From Acidimicrobiia bacterium (GTDB taxonomy: Bacteria > Actinomycetota > Acidimicrobiia > Acidimicrobiales > Hopanoidiivorantaceae), in NCBI GenBank assembly GCA_020027305.1, contig JAHRAM010000006.1:1-27359 (forward strand): a DNA stretch of 27,359 nt, in the 5' to 3' direction. Within the stretch, counting starts at the first letter, position 1. Every line of letters starts with the position of its first letter. Both the position numbers and the translations under genes were made by a program. The notes beneath the pieces are model-generated. The model was not told the origin of the DNA, searched no databases, and worked only from the letters and a program-made list of their open reading frames with translations. This document shows, piece by piece, positions 6,576 through 14,657 of this stretch.

Positions 6576-7652
6576 ATGACAAACAACACAAACAAAGAAA
6601 TGACTCCCGTCAGCGACTGGCTGACAAAAAACCTTGAGGGGTCTAGCCCCCCTTATAAGTTTGAGTTGATTGCTGCTGGCGGTTCAAACCTGACATATAA
6701 AATAACTGATTCGGCTGGAAATGATTATGCCCTTAGGCGCCCGCCAAAAGCTGGAGTATTAGCAAGCGCCCACGACATGGGGCGGGAGTGGAAAATCATG
6801 TCATCGCTTGAGAAATACAATAAAAAACTGGCTGGCAAAACGGGGCAAGTTCCCGTCCCCAAATGTTTAACTTATTGCAACGACCCAGCGGTTCTGGGAA
6901 CTGACTTCTATGTGATGAGTTTTGAAGATGGAATTATTTTGCGCGACACCAAAACCGTTGAAAATATCACAGAGGCAGAAGCCAAGCGAGCCACAGAATC
7001 GCTAGTCGAGGTTCAAATCGCCATGCACAAAATTGACCTTGAAGCTGCTGAGCTTTCAGATTTTGCCAAACACGAAGACTACATCGGCAGGCAACTCAAG
7101 CGATGGAAAAAGCAAGTGGATGCCGCCAATGTGAGGGAACTCCCCCTCCACGATGAACTATATAAAAGATTAGAAGATGCCAAGCCAAACGAAACTGCCC
7201 CAGCTGGATTAGTTCACGGCGACTATCGGTTTGACAATTGCGTTCTAAGCAAAAACTGGGAAGTGTCTGCCGTGCTAGATTGGGAGCTATGCACTCTTGG
7301 AAACCCGATTGCCGATTTTGTATGGTCGGCACAATATTGGACAGATACCGATGACGAATTCTGCTGGCTAGTAGAAGCACCTACAATTTTGCCAGCCTTC
7401 ATTTCTCGCCAAGAATATATTGAAATGTATTTTCGCCAGTCGGGCTTTGACATGTCAGACATTAATTATTACACGGTGTTTTCTTGGTGGAAGCAATCGT
7501 CAATAGTGGAAGGAGTGAACGCTCGCCTAATGGTTGGGGGCGGAGGCGGGCTAGAGGCTGGGGCAAGGGATGAGGATAAAATCAAGGCAATCTCTAAGCG
7601 CGTAGATTATATGCTAGAGCATTCCCACGATTTAGCAAAAGGTGTGATTTAG
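6576..7652 (+). CDS. Phosphotransferase family protein (APH/ACAD10-like)
   Basis: A 358-residue kinase-fold phosphotransferase of the type fused to acyl-CoA dehydrogenases in ACAD10/11 and encoded alone beside lipid-degradation genes in actinobacteria. Key elements are the N-lobe glycine region AAGGSNLTYKI (33-43), YALRRPP (51-57), the catalytic loop HGDYRFDN (214-221) with Asp216 and Asn221, and the metal-binding DWE (235-237). By family analogy it phosphorylates small hydroxylated substrates, including hydroxyacyl-CoAs, rather than an antibiotic. It is divergent from ogt. The ATG follows an A-rich leader without a clear ribosome-binding site. Neighbouring acyl-CoA genes support the lipid role. 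Confidence 0.88.
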   Translation: MTNNTNKEMTPVSDWLTKNLEGSSPPYKFELIAAGGSNLTYKITDSAGNDYALRRPPKAGVLASAHDMGREWKIMSSLEKYNKKLAGKTGQVPVPKCLTYCNDPAVLGTDFYVMSFEDGIILRDTKTVENITEAEAKRATESLVEVQIAMHKIDLEAAELSDFAKHEDYIGRQLKRWKKQVDAANVRELPLHDELYKRLEDAKPNETAPAGLVHGDYRFDNCVLSKNWEVSAVLDWELCTLGNPIADFVWSAQYWTDTDDEFCWLVEAPTILPAFISRQEYIEMYFRQSGFDMSDINYYTVFSWWKQSSIVEGVNARLMVGGGGGLEAGARDEDKIKAISKRVDYMLEHSHDLAKGVI

Positions 7653-7671
7653 GCAAAAAATACGCTTTGAA

Positions 7672-8220
7672 TCAGACCTGCTCTAAAATATCTGCCACCC
7701 ACTTGTCAGAAACTGGAACCCCAGAAAAGGCAGTCCCCACACGAACCATAAAAGTCAAGAGCGGCTGAAGCTCAACCTCAACATTTGGGATGTGCTCAAA
7801 AATAAGCCCCCTTTTAGGATGGTCTTGTTTCAATATCCAATTAGATGGGGGCGAAATACCAGCTTCTGCCAACTGCTTAGATGCAAACCTTCCCTTAGGA
7901 TGCAAAACCCCCAAGTTGGAATTAACTTTTTGAGCAGGCTTTGATTGCCCGCCCTTCTTTTTGGCGCTCTTCACTCTCCGCTTCAAATCATAAGCTGGCA
8001 CCCAAGTTAGCTGAGGAATCTCAGGACCCTTGGAAGAAAGAAATTTCCTAGAAAACGATTTCATAAGCTGGCTCATTTCTAAAAAATCTTGGTCGGGCAA
8101 CCACGGCACCAAGTTCATCCACCCCTTCCCATCATTTCGCTCACGCAAACCTTCCATCGCCAAAATAACCTCCTCTGGCTCACCCGCAAAAAAGTTAATC
8201 AATTGATGTTTTAAGGCCAT
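7672..8220 (-). CDS. Conserved-looking hypothetical protein
   Basis: A 182-residue protein I cannot assign. No membrane segment or signal peptide is evident. It has a Trp-rich stretch (KGWMNLVPWLPDQDF, 32-46), a lysine-rich basic central region (about 85-105) and a more hydrophobic C-terminal part (VELQPLLTFMVRVGTAF, about 148-164). Codon use resembles its neighbours, and it is convergent with the phosphotransferase gene (19 bp apart) and divergent from the phosphatase gene (35 bp apart), so it fits a real tightly packed gene. No ribosome-binding site is visible upstream of the ATG. Confidence 0.75.
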   Translation of the reverse strand: MALKHQLINFFAGEPEEVILAMEGLRERNDGKGWMNLVPWLPDQDFLEMSQLMKSFSRKFLSSKGPEIPQLTWVPAYDLKRRVKSAKKKGGQSKPAQKVNSNLGVLHPKGRFASKQLAEAGISPPSNWILKQDHPKRGLIFEHIPNVEVELQPLLTFMVRVGTAFSGVPVSDKWVADILEQV

Positions 8221-8255
8221 AAGAAAATATTAGGGTTTTTTAGTAAAGTTTTTAT

Positions 8256-8933
8256 GTGGAAATACTTTTAATTAGACATGGGTTGCCAAACCGCGAGGAA
8301 AAAACCGATGCTTCGCTGGCTGACCCCTCGCTGGCACCTATCGGGCAAACTCAAGCTGAGCGGTTGGCAAACTGGCTCGTGGATGACAAGACGCTCGGCT
8401 CGACCCCAAAAATCAACCACATCGCAGTCAGCCCTCGGCTCCGTGCTGTTCAAACCGCTGAGCCGCTCGCCAAAAAACTCAATATAGAGCCAGAAGTGGT
8501 TAATGCTTTTGCTGAGATTGATAGAAGTTCAAGCCTTTACATCCCCATTGAGGAAATGCGCCGTGAGGAACACCCCCAGTGGAAAAAGCTAGTCAATCAG
8601 CAGTGGGAAGATGCTGGCTTTATGGATCCAGAGAAGTTTCAAAAAGAGGTGCTTGAGGGGTTTTGGGATTTGATTGACAGGCGGGATGCAAGTGAAAAGG
8701 TTGCCATTGTGTGCCACGGTGGAACAATCAACGCCATCGCTGCTGCCCTCTTGGAACTTAATGAATTCTTTTTCTTTGAGCCTGCCTACACTTCAATCAC
8801 TCGGCTTAGAACTGGGTTTCGGGGGAAAGGCACAGACAGCAAAAAGCCAGAACACTTTAGAGTGGTGACAATGAATGAGTCAGCACATTTTCACGCTGAA
8901 GCGGGAACTCTGGAAGCGCTTCCTAAACTTTAA
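8256..8933 (+). CDS. Histidine phosphatase family protein
   Basis: A 225-residue member of the phosphoglycerate-mutase-like histidine phosphatase superfamily. The catalytic RHG is at residues 7-9 (His8 is the phospho-acceptor), AVSPRLRAVQTAEPLA (57-72) supplies the second arginine, and VCHGG (152-156) supplies the second histidine (His154). Substrate is not predictable; broad-specificity phosphatases and mutases share these motifs. The best start is GTG at 8256, since the RHG motif must follow within a few residues and no upstream ATG in frame fits. No Shine-Dalgarno is seen, and the divergent gap is only 35 bp, so the mRNA may be leaderless or nearly so. Confidence 0.9.
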   Translation: MEILLIRHGLPNREEKTDASLADPSLAPIGQTQAERLANWLVDDKTLGSTPKINHIAVSPRLRAVQTAEPLAKKLNIEPEVVNAFAEIDRSSSLYIPIEEMRREEHPQWKKLVNQQWEDAGFMDPEKFQKEVLEGFWDLIDRRDASEKVAIVCHGGTINAIAAALLELNEFFFFEPAYTSITRLRTGFRGKGTDSKKPEHFRVVTMNESAHFHAEAGTLEALPKL

Positions 8934-9002
8934 ACTTTAAAAGCTCAACATTAAATAGCTCAACCAACCTTGCTATTTTTGGCTGCGATATTTTTAGATG
9001 CC

Positions 9003-10166
9003 TTAACCTACGATGTTTTCTGAGCGCAGGCTTGAAATATCATCTTTTGAAAAGCCCACCTCTTCTAAAACATCATCGGTATCTTGGCCAGGAGTATGGA
9101 TTTCTAAAGATGGCTCAGCAGGCGTAGTTGACCAGCGAGGGGCAGGAGATGGCTGGGTAACCCCTGCTATTTCAAAATGGGCGTTTCGCTCTTTAGATTG
9201 AATATGTTCAGGGGTTTCATCCATTGTTAAAACAGGCGTTGTGCAGGCATCGGTGTCTTCAAAGATTTGTACCCACTCGGCTTGAGTTTTAGTTAGAAAA
9301 ATCTCAGTGAATTTTTCCTTTAGCTCAGGCCAGACCTTCTTGTCAAAATAATCGTTTGTGTGTGCCTCTTCATCCGTTAGCCCAAGACCTTTTATTAGCT
9401 CAGCATAGAACTGTGGCTCGATAGCACCGACCGCCATATATTTTTCATCTGAGGTTTCATAGACATCATAAAAGTGAGCGCCAGAATCAAGCAGGTTGGT
9501 TCCACGTTCTTCACCCCAAAAGTCTGAGGCATAGGCGCTGAAAAGTGGGCTCATCAAATATGCTGCCCCATCAACCATCGCTGCGTCTACTACTTGCCCT
9601 TTGTTCTCGCTTTTTTTATCGCCAGCTTTTGCAACATTAAAAAGAGCAGCACATATTCCAAGCACTAAAAATATTGAGCCACCGCCAAAATCACCAATGA
9701 GGTTGAGCGGAACGGAAGGAGCTTGACCTTTTCTGCCGATATGTGCCAAAGGCCCTGCTAGAGAAATATAGTTGATGTCGTGCCCAGCGCGATTTGCCAG
9801 CGGGCCCTCTTGCCCCCATCCAGTCATTCTGGCATAAACCAAATCAGGATTCACTTTGTGGCAGTCTTTTGGCCCAATGCCTAATCGCTCAGCTACGCCT
9901 GCTCTAAACCCCTCAACTAAAACATCGGCGGTAGCGACTATTTTCAACAGGGCAGCAACACCTTTTTCAGATTTCAAATCAAGTGCCACAGATTTTTTGC
10001 CTCGCTCCATTGCCCCACCCAAAGATGTGACTGGGCTTGGCGTTGCCCCCACACGATCAATTCGGATAACTTCTGCTCCCATATCTGAAAGCATCATTCC
10101 AGCAAACGGAGTTGGCCCGATGCCAGCAAGTTCAACTACCCTTGTTCCTGTTAATGGCCCGCTCAT
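9003..10166 (-). CDS. Alpha-methylacyl-CoA racemase-like CoA-transferase family III protein
   Basis: A 387-residue member of the CaiB/BaiF family. The N-terminal GTRVVELAGIGPTPFAGMML (7-26) and GAEVIRIDR (30-38) are characteristic of alpha-methylacyl-CoA racemases, which interconvert 2R and 2S methyl-branched acyl-CoAs so that beta-oxidation can proceed. The racemase catalytic residues appear conserved: His129 in GHDINY, Asp159 in LIGDFGGG, and Glu250 in VGAIEPQF, matching His126, Asp156 and Glu241 of the mycobacterial enzyme. It is the last gene of a reverse-strand run with two SDR genes (gap about 42 bp), consistent with branched or sterol side-chain catabolism. The ATG follows an A-rich leader. 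Confidence 0.9.
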   Translation of the reverse strand: MSGPLTGTRVVELAGIGPTPFAGMMLSDMGAEVIRIDRVGATPSPVTSLGGAMERGKKSVALDLKSEKGVAALLKIVATADVLVEGFRAGVAERLGIGPKDCHKVNPDLVYARMTGWGQEGPLANRAGHDINYISLAGPLAHIGRKGQAPSVPLNLIGDFGGGSIFLVLGICAALFNVAKAGDKKSENKGQVVDAAMVDGAAYLMSPLFSAYASDFWGEERGTNLLDSGAHFYDVYETSDEKYMAVGAIEPQFYAELIKGLGLTDEEAHTNDYFDKKVWPELKEKFTEIFLTKTQAEWVQIFEDTDACTTPVLTMDETPEHIQSKERNAHFEIAGVTQPSPAPRWSTTPAEPSLEIHTPGQDTDDVLEEVGFSKDDISSLRSENIVG

Positions 10167-10208
10167 TTTATTTTGCTTTCTTTTCTGTTTTGGCGCTTAG
10201 GTCTTTGG

Positions 10209-11075
10209 TTATGCTCGCTGGCTTGAAACTGAAACCGTCTCACCAGTCATATAAGATGACAAATCGCTGGCTAAAAAGATTATGACATTTGAAACTTCCC
10301 AAACTTCAGCTGAGCGACCCATAGCTTCTTTTTTGGTTAGCTCTTCTAAGAATTCCTTTGAGGTGACCTTTTCAAGGTGGGCATGCATCGCCAAACTGGG
10401 TGCCACGCAATTAACCCTGATGCCATGGGGTGCTGCCTCAATGGCTGCCGTTCTTGTGAGCGCCATCACCCCAGCTTTTGCAGCAGCATAGTGGCTTTGC
10501 CCTTCTTGGGCGCGCCAGCCCATCACAGATGCGTTGTTTACAATAACCCCACTGCCTTGTGAAATCATCACCTTGAGGGCTGCTCTCGTGGAACGCATGG
10601 TTCCACCTAAAGTAACATCTATGACTTTGTTCCATTCTTCGTCTGTCATTTCAACCAAGTTTTTTGTTCCGCCTAACCCAGCGTTGTTTACCATTATGTC
10701 TAACGTTTGAAACTCATCTTTGGCTGCTGCTACTAGGGCTTCTACTTGAGCATTGTCTGTAACATCACATACTTGTGAAAATACTTTTTGGACTGCTCTA
10801 CTTTTTTCGCCTTCGTCTTTTTCAGCTCCGTCTTTTTCGCTTGAATCTTTTTCGCTTGCACCACTTCCCTCAGCGACTTCTTCAAGCTGTGCTTTTGACT
10901 CTTCAAGTCTCCGCTCGTGTGCGTCAGAAATAAAAACCGAAGCACCTTCTTCAAGGCATCGCTTAGCGGTGGCAAATCCAATGCCTGTGCCAGCAGCAGC
11001 GGTTATGAGAACAGATTTGCCAGAAAGGAGATTTTTGCTCTCTGGGTAGTTTGGGGGCGCTGGTTTTGGGCTAAT
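10209..11075 (-). CDS. SDR oxidoreductase, IpdF-like, non-standard start
   Basis: A short-chain dehydrogenase of about 288 residues. The first in-frame ATG (10692-10694) lies deep inside the fold, just before NNAG, and would remove the whole nucleotide-binding half. The frame is open upstream to a stop at 11115-11117 and clearly codes for SDR sequence: SVLITAAAGTGIGFATAKRC carries the TAAAGTGIG dinucleotide motif, with catalytic Ser, Tyr and Lys in NNASVMGW and SHYAAAK. No ATG, GTG, TTG or CTG exists in frame between, so ATT at 11075-11073 (directly after the previous gene's TAA) is my best start. The opening and the GWRAQ-Q-SHYAAAKAGVMALTR segment resemble mycobacterial IpdF, a reductase of steroid C/D-ring catabolism. 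A charged 15-bp-repeat insertion lies after the first Rossmann half. Confidence 0.8.
   Translation of the reverse strand: MSPKPAPPNYPESKNLLSGKSVLITAAAGTGIGFATAKRCLEEGASVFISDAHERRLEESKAQLEEVAEGSGASEKDSSEKDGAEKDEGEKSRAVQKVFSQVCDVTDNAQVEALVAAAKDEFQTLDIMVNNAGLGGTKNLVEMTDEEWNKVIDVTLGGTMRSTRAALKVMISQGSGVIVNNASVMGWRAQEGQSHYAAAKAGVMALTRTAAIEAAPHGIRVNCVAPSLAMHAHLEKVTSKEFLEELTKKEAMGRSAEVWEVSNVIIFLASDLSSYMTGETVSVSSQRA
10815..10859 (-). repeat. In-frame 15-bp repeat coding a charged insert
   Basis: Three 15-bp units (10815-10829, 10830-10844, 10845-10859), each containing CTTTTTC on the + strand, encode successive five-residue blocks GAEKD, SSEKD and ASEKD. They fall in the SDR gene between the first alpha/beta part of the Rossmann fold and the CDVT motif, where relatives have a short loop. 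Confidence 0.85.
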
Positions 11076-11077
11076 GC

Positions 11078-11986
11078 TTATTCGTTGGGGCGTTTGCCCG
11101 ATTCGGCGTCTTTTCTACGTTGCTCTACTTCTGCCATCATTGGGTGTGGCTCTACTCCTAAATCGTCAAAGCTGGCAATGATTTCATCTACTGTCCAGTT
11201 GCCTTTTTCATTTCTGATTTCGCGAAGCTCTACTGCTTGATTCCAAACTGCAATCTTTGGTCCAGTCGCTGTATAAACCTGTGCCGTAACATCTTTTGCA
11301 GCATCAGACAGCAAAAACACAATCATAGGTGCCACATCTTCTGCTTCGCCAATATCTGGAATGGAGCTTGGAACATTTGCCGACATTCTTGTTTTAGCAA
11401 TCGGAGCAATGGCGTTTGCCCTAACCCCATAACGAGAAAGTGCTAGCGCCGTGCTTTTGGTGAGTGCCACAATCCCAGCCTTAGCAGCTGCATAGTTAGC
11501 TTGAGATGTGCTGCCTCCATTATGAACGCCTGAAGCGATTCCAATGAGCGAGCCACCAGTTTCTTGCTTTCTCATAATGGCGGTTGCATAGCGATAGACA
11601 GTGAAATGCCCCTTTAGGTGAACTCGCACCACATCATCAAACTCTTCTTCGGTCATATTGAAAATCATTCGCTCACGCAAGATACCAGCAAAGCAAACCA
11701 CTCCATCTATTGAACCCCAGTTTTCAACTGCTGCATTAACTGCTTTTTCTGCCACAGACATATCAGAGATGTCGCCATGAACAGCAACTGCTTCTCCCCC
11801 ACTGGCGACAATTTCTTCTACCAACTCATCGCCCACCTGCTTAGTGGAATCGCTTCCATCCATTTCAACACCATAGTCACAAACCACAACCCTTGCCCCT
11901 TCAGCAACACAAGCTAAGGCAACTGCTTTGCCAATTCCACGACCTGCTCCTGTGATTAGTATGTTTTTGCCTTCTAGGTGTGGCAT
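11078..11986 (-). CDS. Short-chain dehydrogenase/reductase, 17beta-HSD4-like
   Basis: A 302-residue SDR with a C-terminal extension. ITGAGRGIG (11-19) is the dinucleotide-binding motif; the NNAG position reads CFAG (98-101); Ser152 and YAAAK (165-169) form the catalytic set. After about residue 240 the chain continues with about 60 residues not needed for the core fold (TVDEIIASFDDLG and a charged tail), as in SDR domains of peroxisomal-type multifunctional beta-oxidation enzymes and their free-standing actinobacterial relatives. It would oxidise a 3-hydroxyacyl-CoA or hydroxysteroid-type substrate. The start has AAAGGAAAA just upstream. It is the first gene of the SDR-SDR-racemase run, and the next gene begins within about 3 nt of its stop. 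Confidence 0.88.
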   Translation of the reverse strand: MPHLEGKNILITGAGRGIGKAVALACVAEGARVVVCDYGVEMDGSDSTKQVGDELVEEIVASGGEAVAVHGDISDMSVAEKAVNAAVENWGSIDGVVCFAGILRERMIFNMTEEEFDDVVRVHLKGHFTVYRYATAIMRKQETGGSLIGIASGVHNGGSTSQANYAAAKAGIVALTKSTALALSRYGVRANAIAPIAKTRMSANVPSSIPDIGEAEDVAPMIVFLLSDAAKDVTAQVYTATGPKIAVWNQAVELREIRNEKGNWTVDEIIASFDDLGVEPHPMMAEVEQRRKDAESGKRPNE

Positions 11987-12044
11987 CTTTTTCCTTTCTT
12001 TTTGGTTTTTGTATTCGGTTGCTTCTTATTTATTGGTTTTAGGT

Positions 12045-12788
12045 TTAATGATGGTCTGATACAATGAACTTGTTATCTGGCAACACTTTCAGGCTGTCTT
12101 TATAGACGGCTCGCAAGTTTTCTTCTGTGAGAGTTGTAGCTGGCGCCCCCTGTGCCACGACTTCGCCATCTAGCAAAACCACTTCATCTGCTAGGGCTGC
12201 TTCTTCTAAAGAGTGAGTTGCTATAACCACACAAGCTCCCCGCAACTTCTCTTGCTGAGCAGCCTTCAAAATCGCATCTTGGCTAGGAATATCAAGCCCG
12301 TTCAAAGGCTCATCCATTATTAAAAAGTTGGCTTCTTGTGCCAGTGCCAACGCCAACCTAACCCGCTGACGTTCACCCCTAGAAAGCGAATTAAACTGAG
12401 CGCCATAAAGGTCTGTCACACTCATCTGTTCAGCGGCCATATTAATCTTTTCTCGGTCATCTGGAGTTAGTCGCTTAAAATATCCTCGCTTCCCATAGCT
12501 TGACATTTTCAATATTTCTGCCACTGTGATTGGCATCCATCCGATTTCTGTTTCAATCTGTGGAATGAACGCCACACTCTCTTCACCCTCTCTTGAAATA
12601 TTTCCGCCCGTAGGCTGAGCAAGCCCACCGATTAAATTCAACAATGTTGTTTTTCCCGCCCCATTTGAACCAACCAGTGAAACCATGCTAAAGGCATTGA
12701 GCGTTAGATTTACATTCTTAAGGCTGAGCTCGACTTTTTTAGAGAACTGAGGATAACTGTAGCTGACATCTTTTAGTTCAAGTTGCAT
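12045..12788 (-). CDS. Metal ABC transporter ATP-binding protein
   Basis: A 247-residue ABC ATPase. Walker A is GSNGAGKTT (40-48), the Q-loop is at Gln77 (FIPQIE), the signature is LSRGE (135-139), Walker B is FLIMDEP (155-161) and the switch His is in ATHSLEEA. With the divergent permease gene it fits the manganese/zinc/iron family of ABC importers. A short AGAGGT ribosome-binding site precedes the ATG. The two genes are divergent rather than in one operon, with 46 bp between them. A periplasmic or lipoprotein metal-binding component is not found in this window. Confidence 0.9.
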   Translation of the reverse strand: MQLELKDVSYSYPQFSKKVELSLKNVNLTLNAFSMVSLVGSNGAGKTTLLNLIGGLAQPTGGNISREGEESVAFIPQIETEIGWMPITVAEILKMSSYGKRGYFKRLTPDDREKINMAAEQMSVTDLYGAQFNSLSRGERQRVRLALALAQEANFLIMDEPLNGLDIPSQDAILKAAQQEKLRGACVVIATHSLEEAALADEVVLLDGEVVAQGAPATTLTEENLRAVYKDSLKVLPDNKFIVSDHH

Positions 12789-12805
12789 TTTTACCTCTGT
12801 ATTTA

Positions 12806-12830
12806 AGTTTATAAAATATAATTCTAAACT
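12806..12830. promoter_or_regulatory. Inverted repeat in divergent metal-transporter promoter
   Basis: AGTTTA (12806-12811) and TAAACT (12825-12830) form a 6-bp inverted repeat with a 13-bp AT-rich centre, located midway in the 46-bp gap between the ATPase and permease starts. Such a position suits a single metalloregulator controlling both genes (DtxR/MntR or Fur types are usual for these transporters). No regulator gene is nearby and the site does not match a consensus I can recall. Confidence 0.4.
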
Positions 12831-12834
12831 GAAA

Positions 12835-13716
12835 ATGGATGTAATACTTGACCCTTTCGCTTGGTGGATTGAGCCGTTTCAAGATGAAGCTGTCTGGCGT
12901 GGGTTGCTGGCTGGGATTTTAGTCATCATTTGTGCTTCAACTATCGGAAGCTGGGTGGTTATTCGAGGAATGACATATTTTGCAGATGCCTTGGCTCACG
13001 GGGTGCTACCAGGAATTGCCATTGCGATGACGTTAAATTGGAACCCAACCCTTGGGGCATCCATCGCTGCCCTCTTAATGATTACTGGCATAAGAGGGGT
13101 TCGGAGATTTAGCCCGCTACCCAACGATGTCAGCATTGGGATTTTATTCGTGGGCATGCTGGCACTCACAGTTGTAATGGTGGGGCAACACGGCGAAGAA
13201 GAACTTCACGAAATTCTTTTTGGGAGCATACTTTCAGTTACTAATGGCGATTTGATTTTGCTGGCGGTGGCAGCAGGCGTGATAGCTACGGGAATGCTAG
13301 TTTTCTATCGTATATTTTTGACAACCACTTTTGACCCATTGCTGGCGCGAACACTAAGGCTTCGCCCAAACGCCGCCGAATTTATACTGCTCATTTTGCT
13401 GTCGCTTTCAATCATCGCATCATTTAAAGCAGTTGGCGGGTTGCTGGTATTTGCCCTACTCATAGCACCACCTGCAACTGCTGCCATTATCTTCCAAAAA
13501 ACCAGCATGATAATGCTGGCAGCAATGGTTCAGGGGCTAGTTTCTGTTTATCTAGGAATACTCATCGGATTCCACAAAGATGTTTCACTAAGCGGAGCAA
13601 TTGGGCTGGTTTCAGTCATAATATTTTTGGTGGCGCTGATAGTTCGTGGAGTGGTCGGATATATAAAGGCAAGACCGCTGGGAACCAAACCGCCAATCAA
13701 TCAAGCTACCGCCTGA
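12835..13716 (+). CDS. Metal ABC transporter permease
   Basis: A 293-residue integral membrane protein of the ZnuB/MntB permease family with about eight hydrophobic helices. Typical family stretches are visible: GSWVVIRGMTYFADALAHGV (38-57), the SISIGILF-like segment DVSIGILFVGMLAL (98-111), and VGGLLVFALLIAPPATA (206-222), which is highly characteristic. It would form the membrane channel for the ATPase encoded divergently upstream, importing Mn, Zn or Fe. The stop codon sits at the start of an 11-bp repeat. There is no obvious terminator. Confidence 0.92.
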   Translation: MDVILDPFAWWIEPFQDEAVWRGLLAGILVIICASTIGSWVVIRGMTYFADALAHGVLPGIAIAMTLNWNPTLGASIAALLMITGIRGVRRFSPLPNDVSIGILFVGMLALTVVMVGQHGEEELHEILFGSILSVTNGDLILLAVAAGVIATGMLVFYRIFLTTTFDPLLARTLRLRPNAAEFILLILLSLSIIASFKAVGGLLVFALLIAPPATAAIIFQKTSMIMLAAMVQGLVSVYLGILIGFHKDVSLSGAIGLVSVIIFLVALIVRGVVGYIKARPLGTKPPINQATA

Positions 13717-13765
13717 TATATTTCTGATATATTTCTGGCATGTTCCTAATATATTTCTGGCAGTT
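13713..13765. repeat. 11-bp AT-rich repeats after the permease gene
   Basis: CTGATATATTT occurs at 13713-13723 and 13724-13734, and a variant CTAATATATTT at 13746-13756; each of the latter two is followed by CTGGCA and then GTTCC. The permease stop codon (TGA) is inside the first copy. Confidence 0.75.
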
Positions 13766-13804
13766 CCCCAGCACCCTTAACGCAGTTTATAAATTTTTAT
13801 ATTT

Positions 13805-13831
13805 TTGACATATATATAAGGTAAATATAGA
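13805..13831 (+). promoter_or_regulatory. Candidate promoter upstream of the EthD gene
   Basis: TTGACA (13805-13810) is a perfect -35 hexamer, with TATAGA (13826-13831) at 15-bp spacing as a possible -10. TATATAAGG (13813-13821), the recurring intergenic 9-mer, sits between them. The gene starts 45-50 nt downstream. Which element directs transcription is not decidable by eye. Confidence 0.4.
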
Positions 13832-13875
13832 AGTGCAATAAAGCAAATATAAAAATATAAAAAGCTAAACATTAA

Positions 13876-14652
13876 ATGAAAATCGTCGGGCTGGTTCCAC
13901 CACAAAATCACGAAGAGCTGAAGCGAGTGCTAAAGCTCCCTGTTTCTAACATCACATCTTATAAAGAAGAGGAACTACAAATTTCTAATCTGTCTGTAAA
14001 CATTACCAGCCCCGAATATGACTTGAAAAACACCGCTTCTGATTTGGTGGCTGCCGTTTGTATTTCCACAGAATACAAACCAACTGCTACCACCGATAGT
14101 TTGGGCCACCTTGTAGAGATAGAAGAAATTATCAAACGGTTTGGGGCAGAAGTCATACTCAGGGTAACAGATAGAAAATGCTGGAACCGCTCAAACAATC
14201 CCATCATCATAGAATCAGAAGGCATTGACTTAGATGATGCAAAATATGGTGAAACAAAACCTAAGAACGTAAAGTGGATGGTGTTTGTAAGACGTCTGGC
14301 AGAGATTACTCACGATGAGTTTTCGACTTTATGGGAAAATCATATAGAAATCGCTAAAGAGCATCACCCTGGCCTTGCCAGATATTCCCAAAACCTCATC
14401 TACAAACAAGTTGGCGATTTCACAGACGAACAATTCAACACTGATTTTTTTGGCGGAAGCCATTCTTCGGCTGAAAACGAGCTGCCTTTTGACGGGATTT
14501 CTGAGCATTACTTTGATGACATTTCTGGCTTGACAGATGGAATGAGAAAAGATGAGACCTCAGAAAAAATCCTCTACGACGACATCAATGGGTTTCTAGA
14601 CATACCCAGAGGAAATCGGATTTTTGCTACTGAGCATACTCTTCTAGCATAA
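13876..14652 (+). CDS. EthD-domain protein
   Basis: A 258-residue protein. The C-terminal half (about 133-258) has the EthD-type ferredoxin-like fold pattern: WMVFVRRLAEITHDEFSTLW (134-153), an NHIEIAKEHHPGLARYSQN helix-strand (155-173), and a final FDGISEHYFDD strand (205-215). EthD domains occur in small dimeric proteins tied to degradation of xenobiotics and polyketide-like compounds. The N-terminal half is less clear and might be a diverged second copy of the same fold. The next gene starts 5 nt after its stop, so the two are co-transcribed. Function is otherwise unknown. Confidence 0.75.
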   Translation: MKIVGLVPPQNHEELKRVLKLPVSNITSYKEEELQISNLSVNITSPEYDLKNTASDLVAAVCISTEYKPTATTDSLGHLVEIEEIIKRFGAEVILRVTDRKCWNRSNNPIIIESEGIDLDDAKYGETKPKNVKWMVFVRRLAEITHDEFSTLWENHIEIAKEHHPGLARYSQNLIYKQVGDFTDEQFNTDFFGGSHSSAENELPFDGISEHYFDDISGLTDGMRKDETSEKILYDDINGFLDIPRGNRIFATEHTLLA

Positions 14653-14657
14653 ATATT

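Noticed and set aside
10209..10694. 161-residue SDR starting at the first ATG
   Set aside because: It would lack the whole nucleotide-binding half, while the upstream open frame clearly encodes that half.
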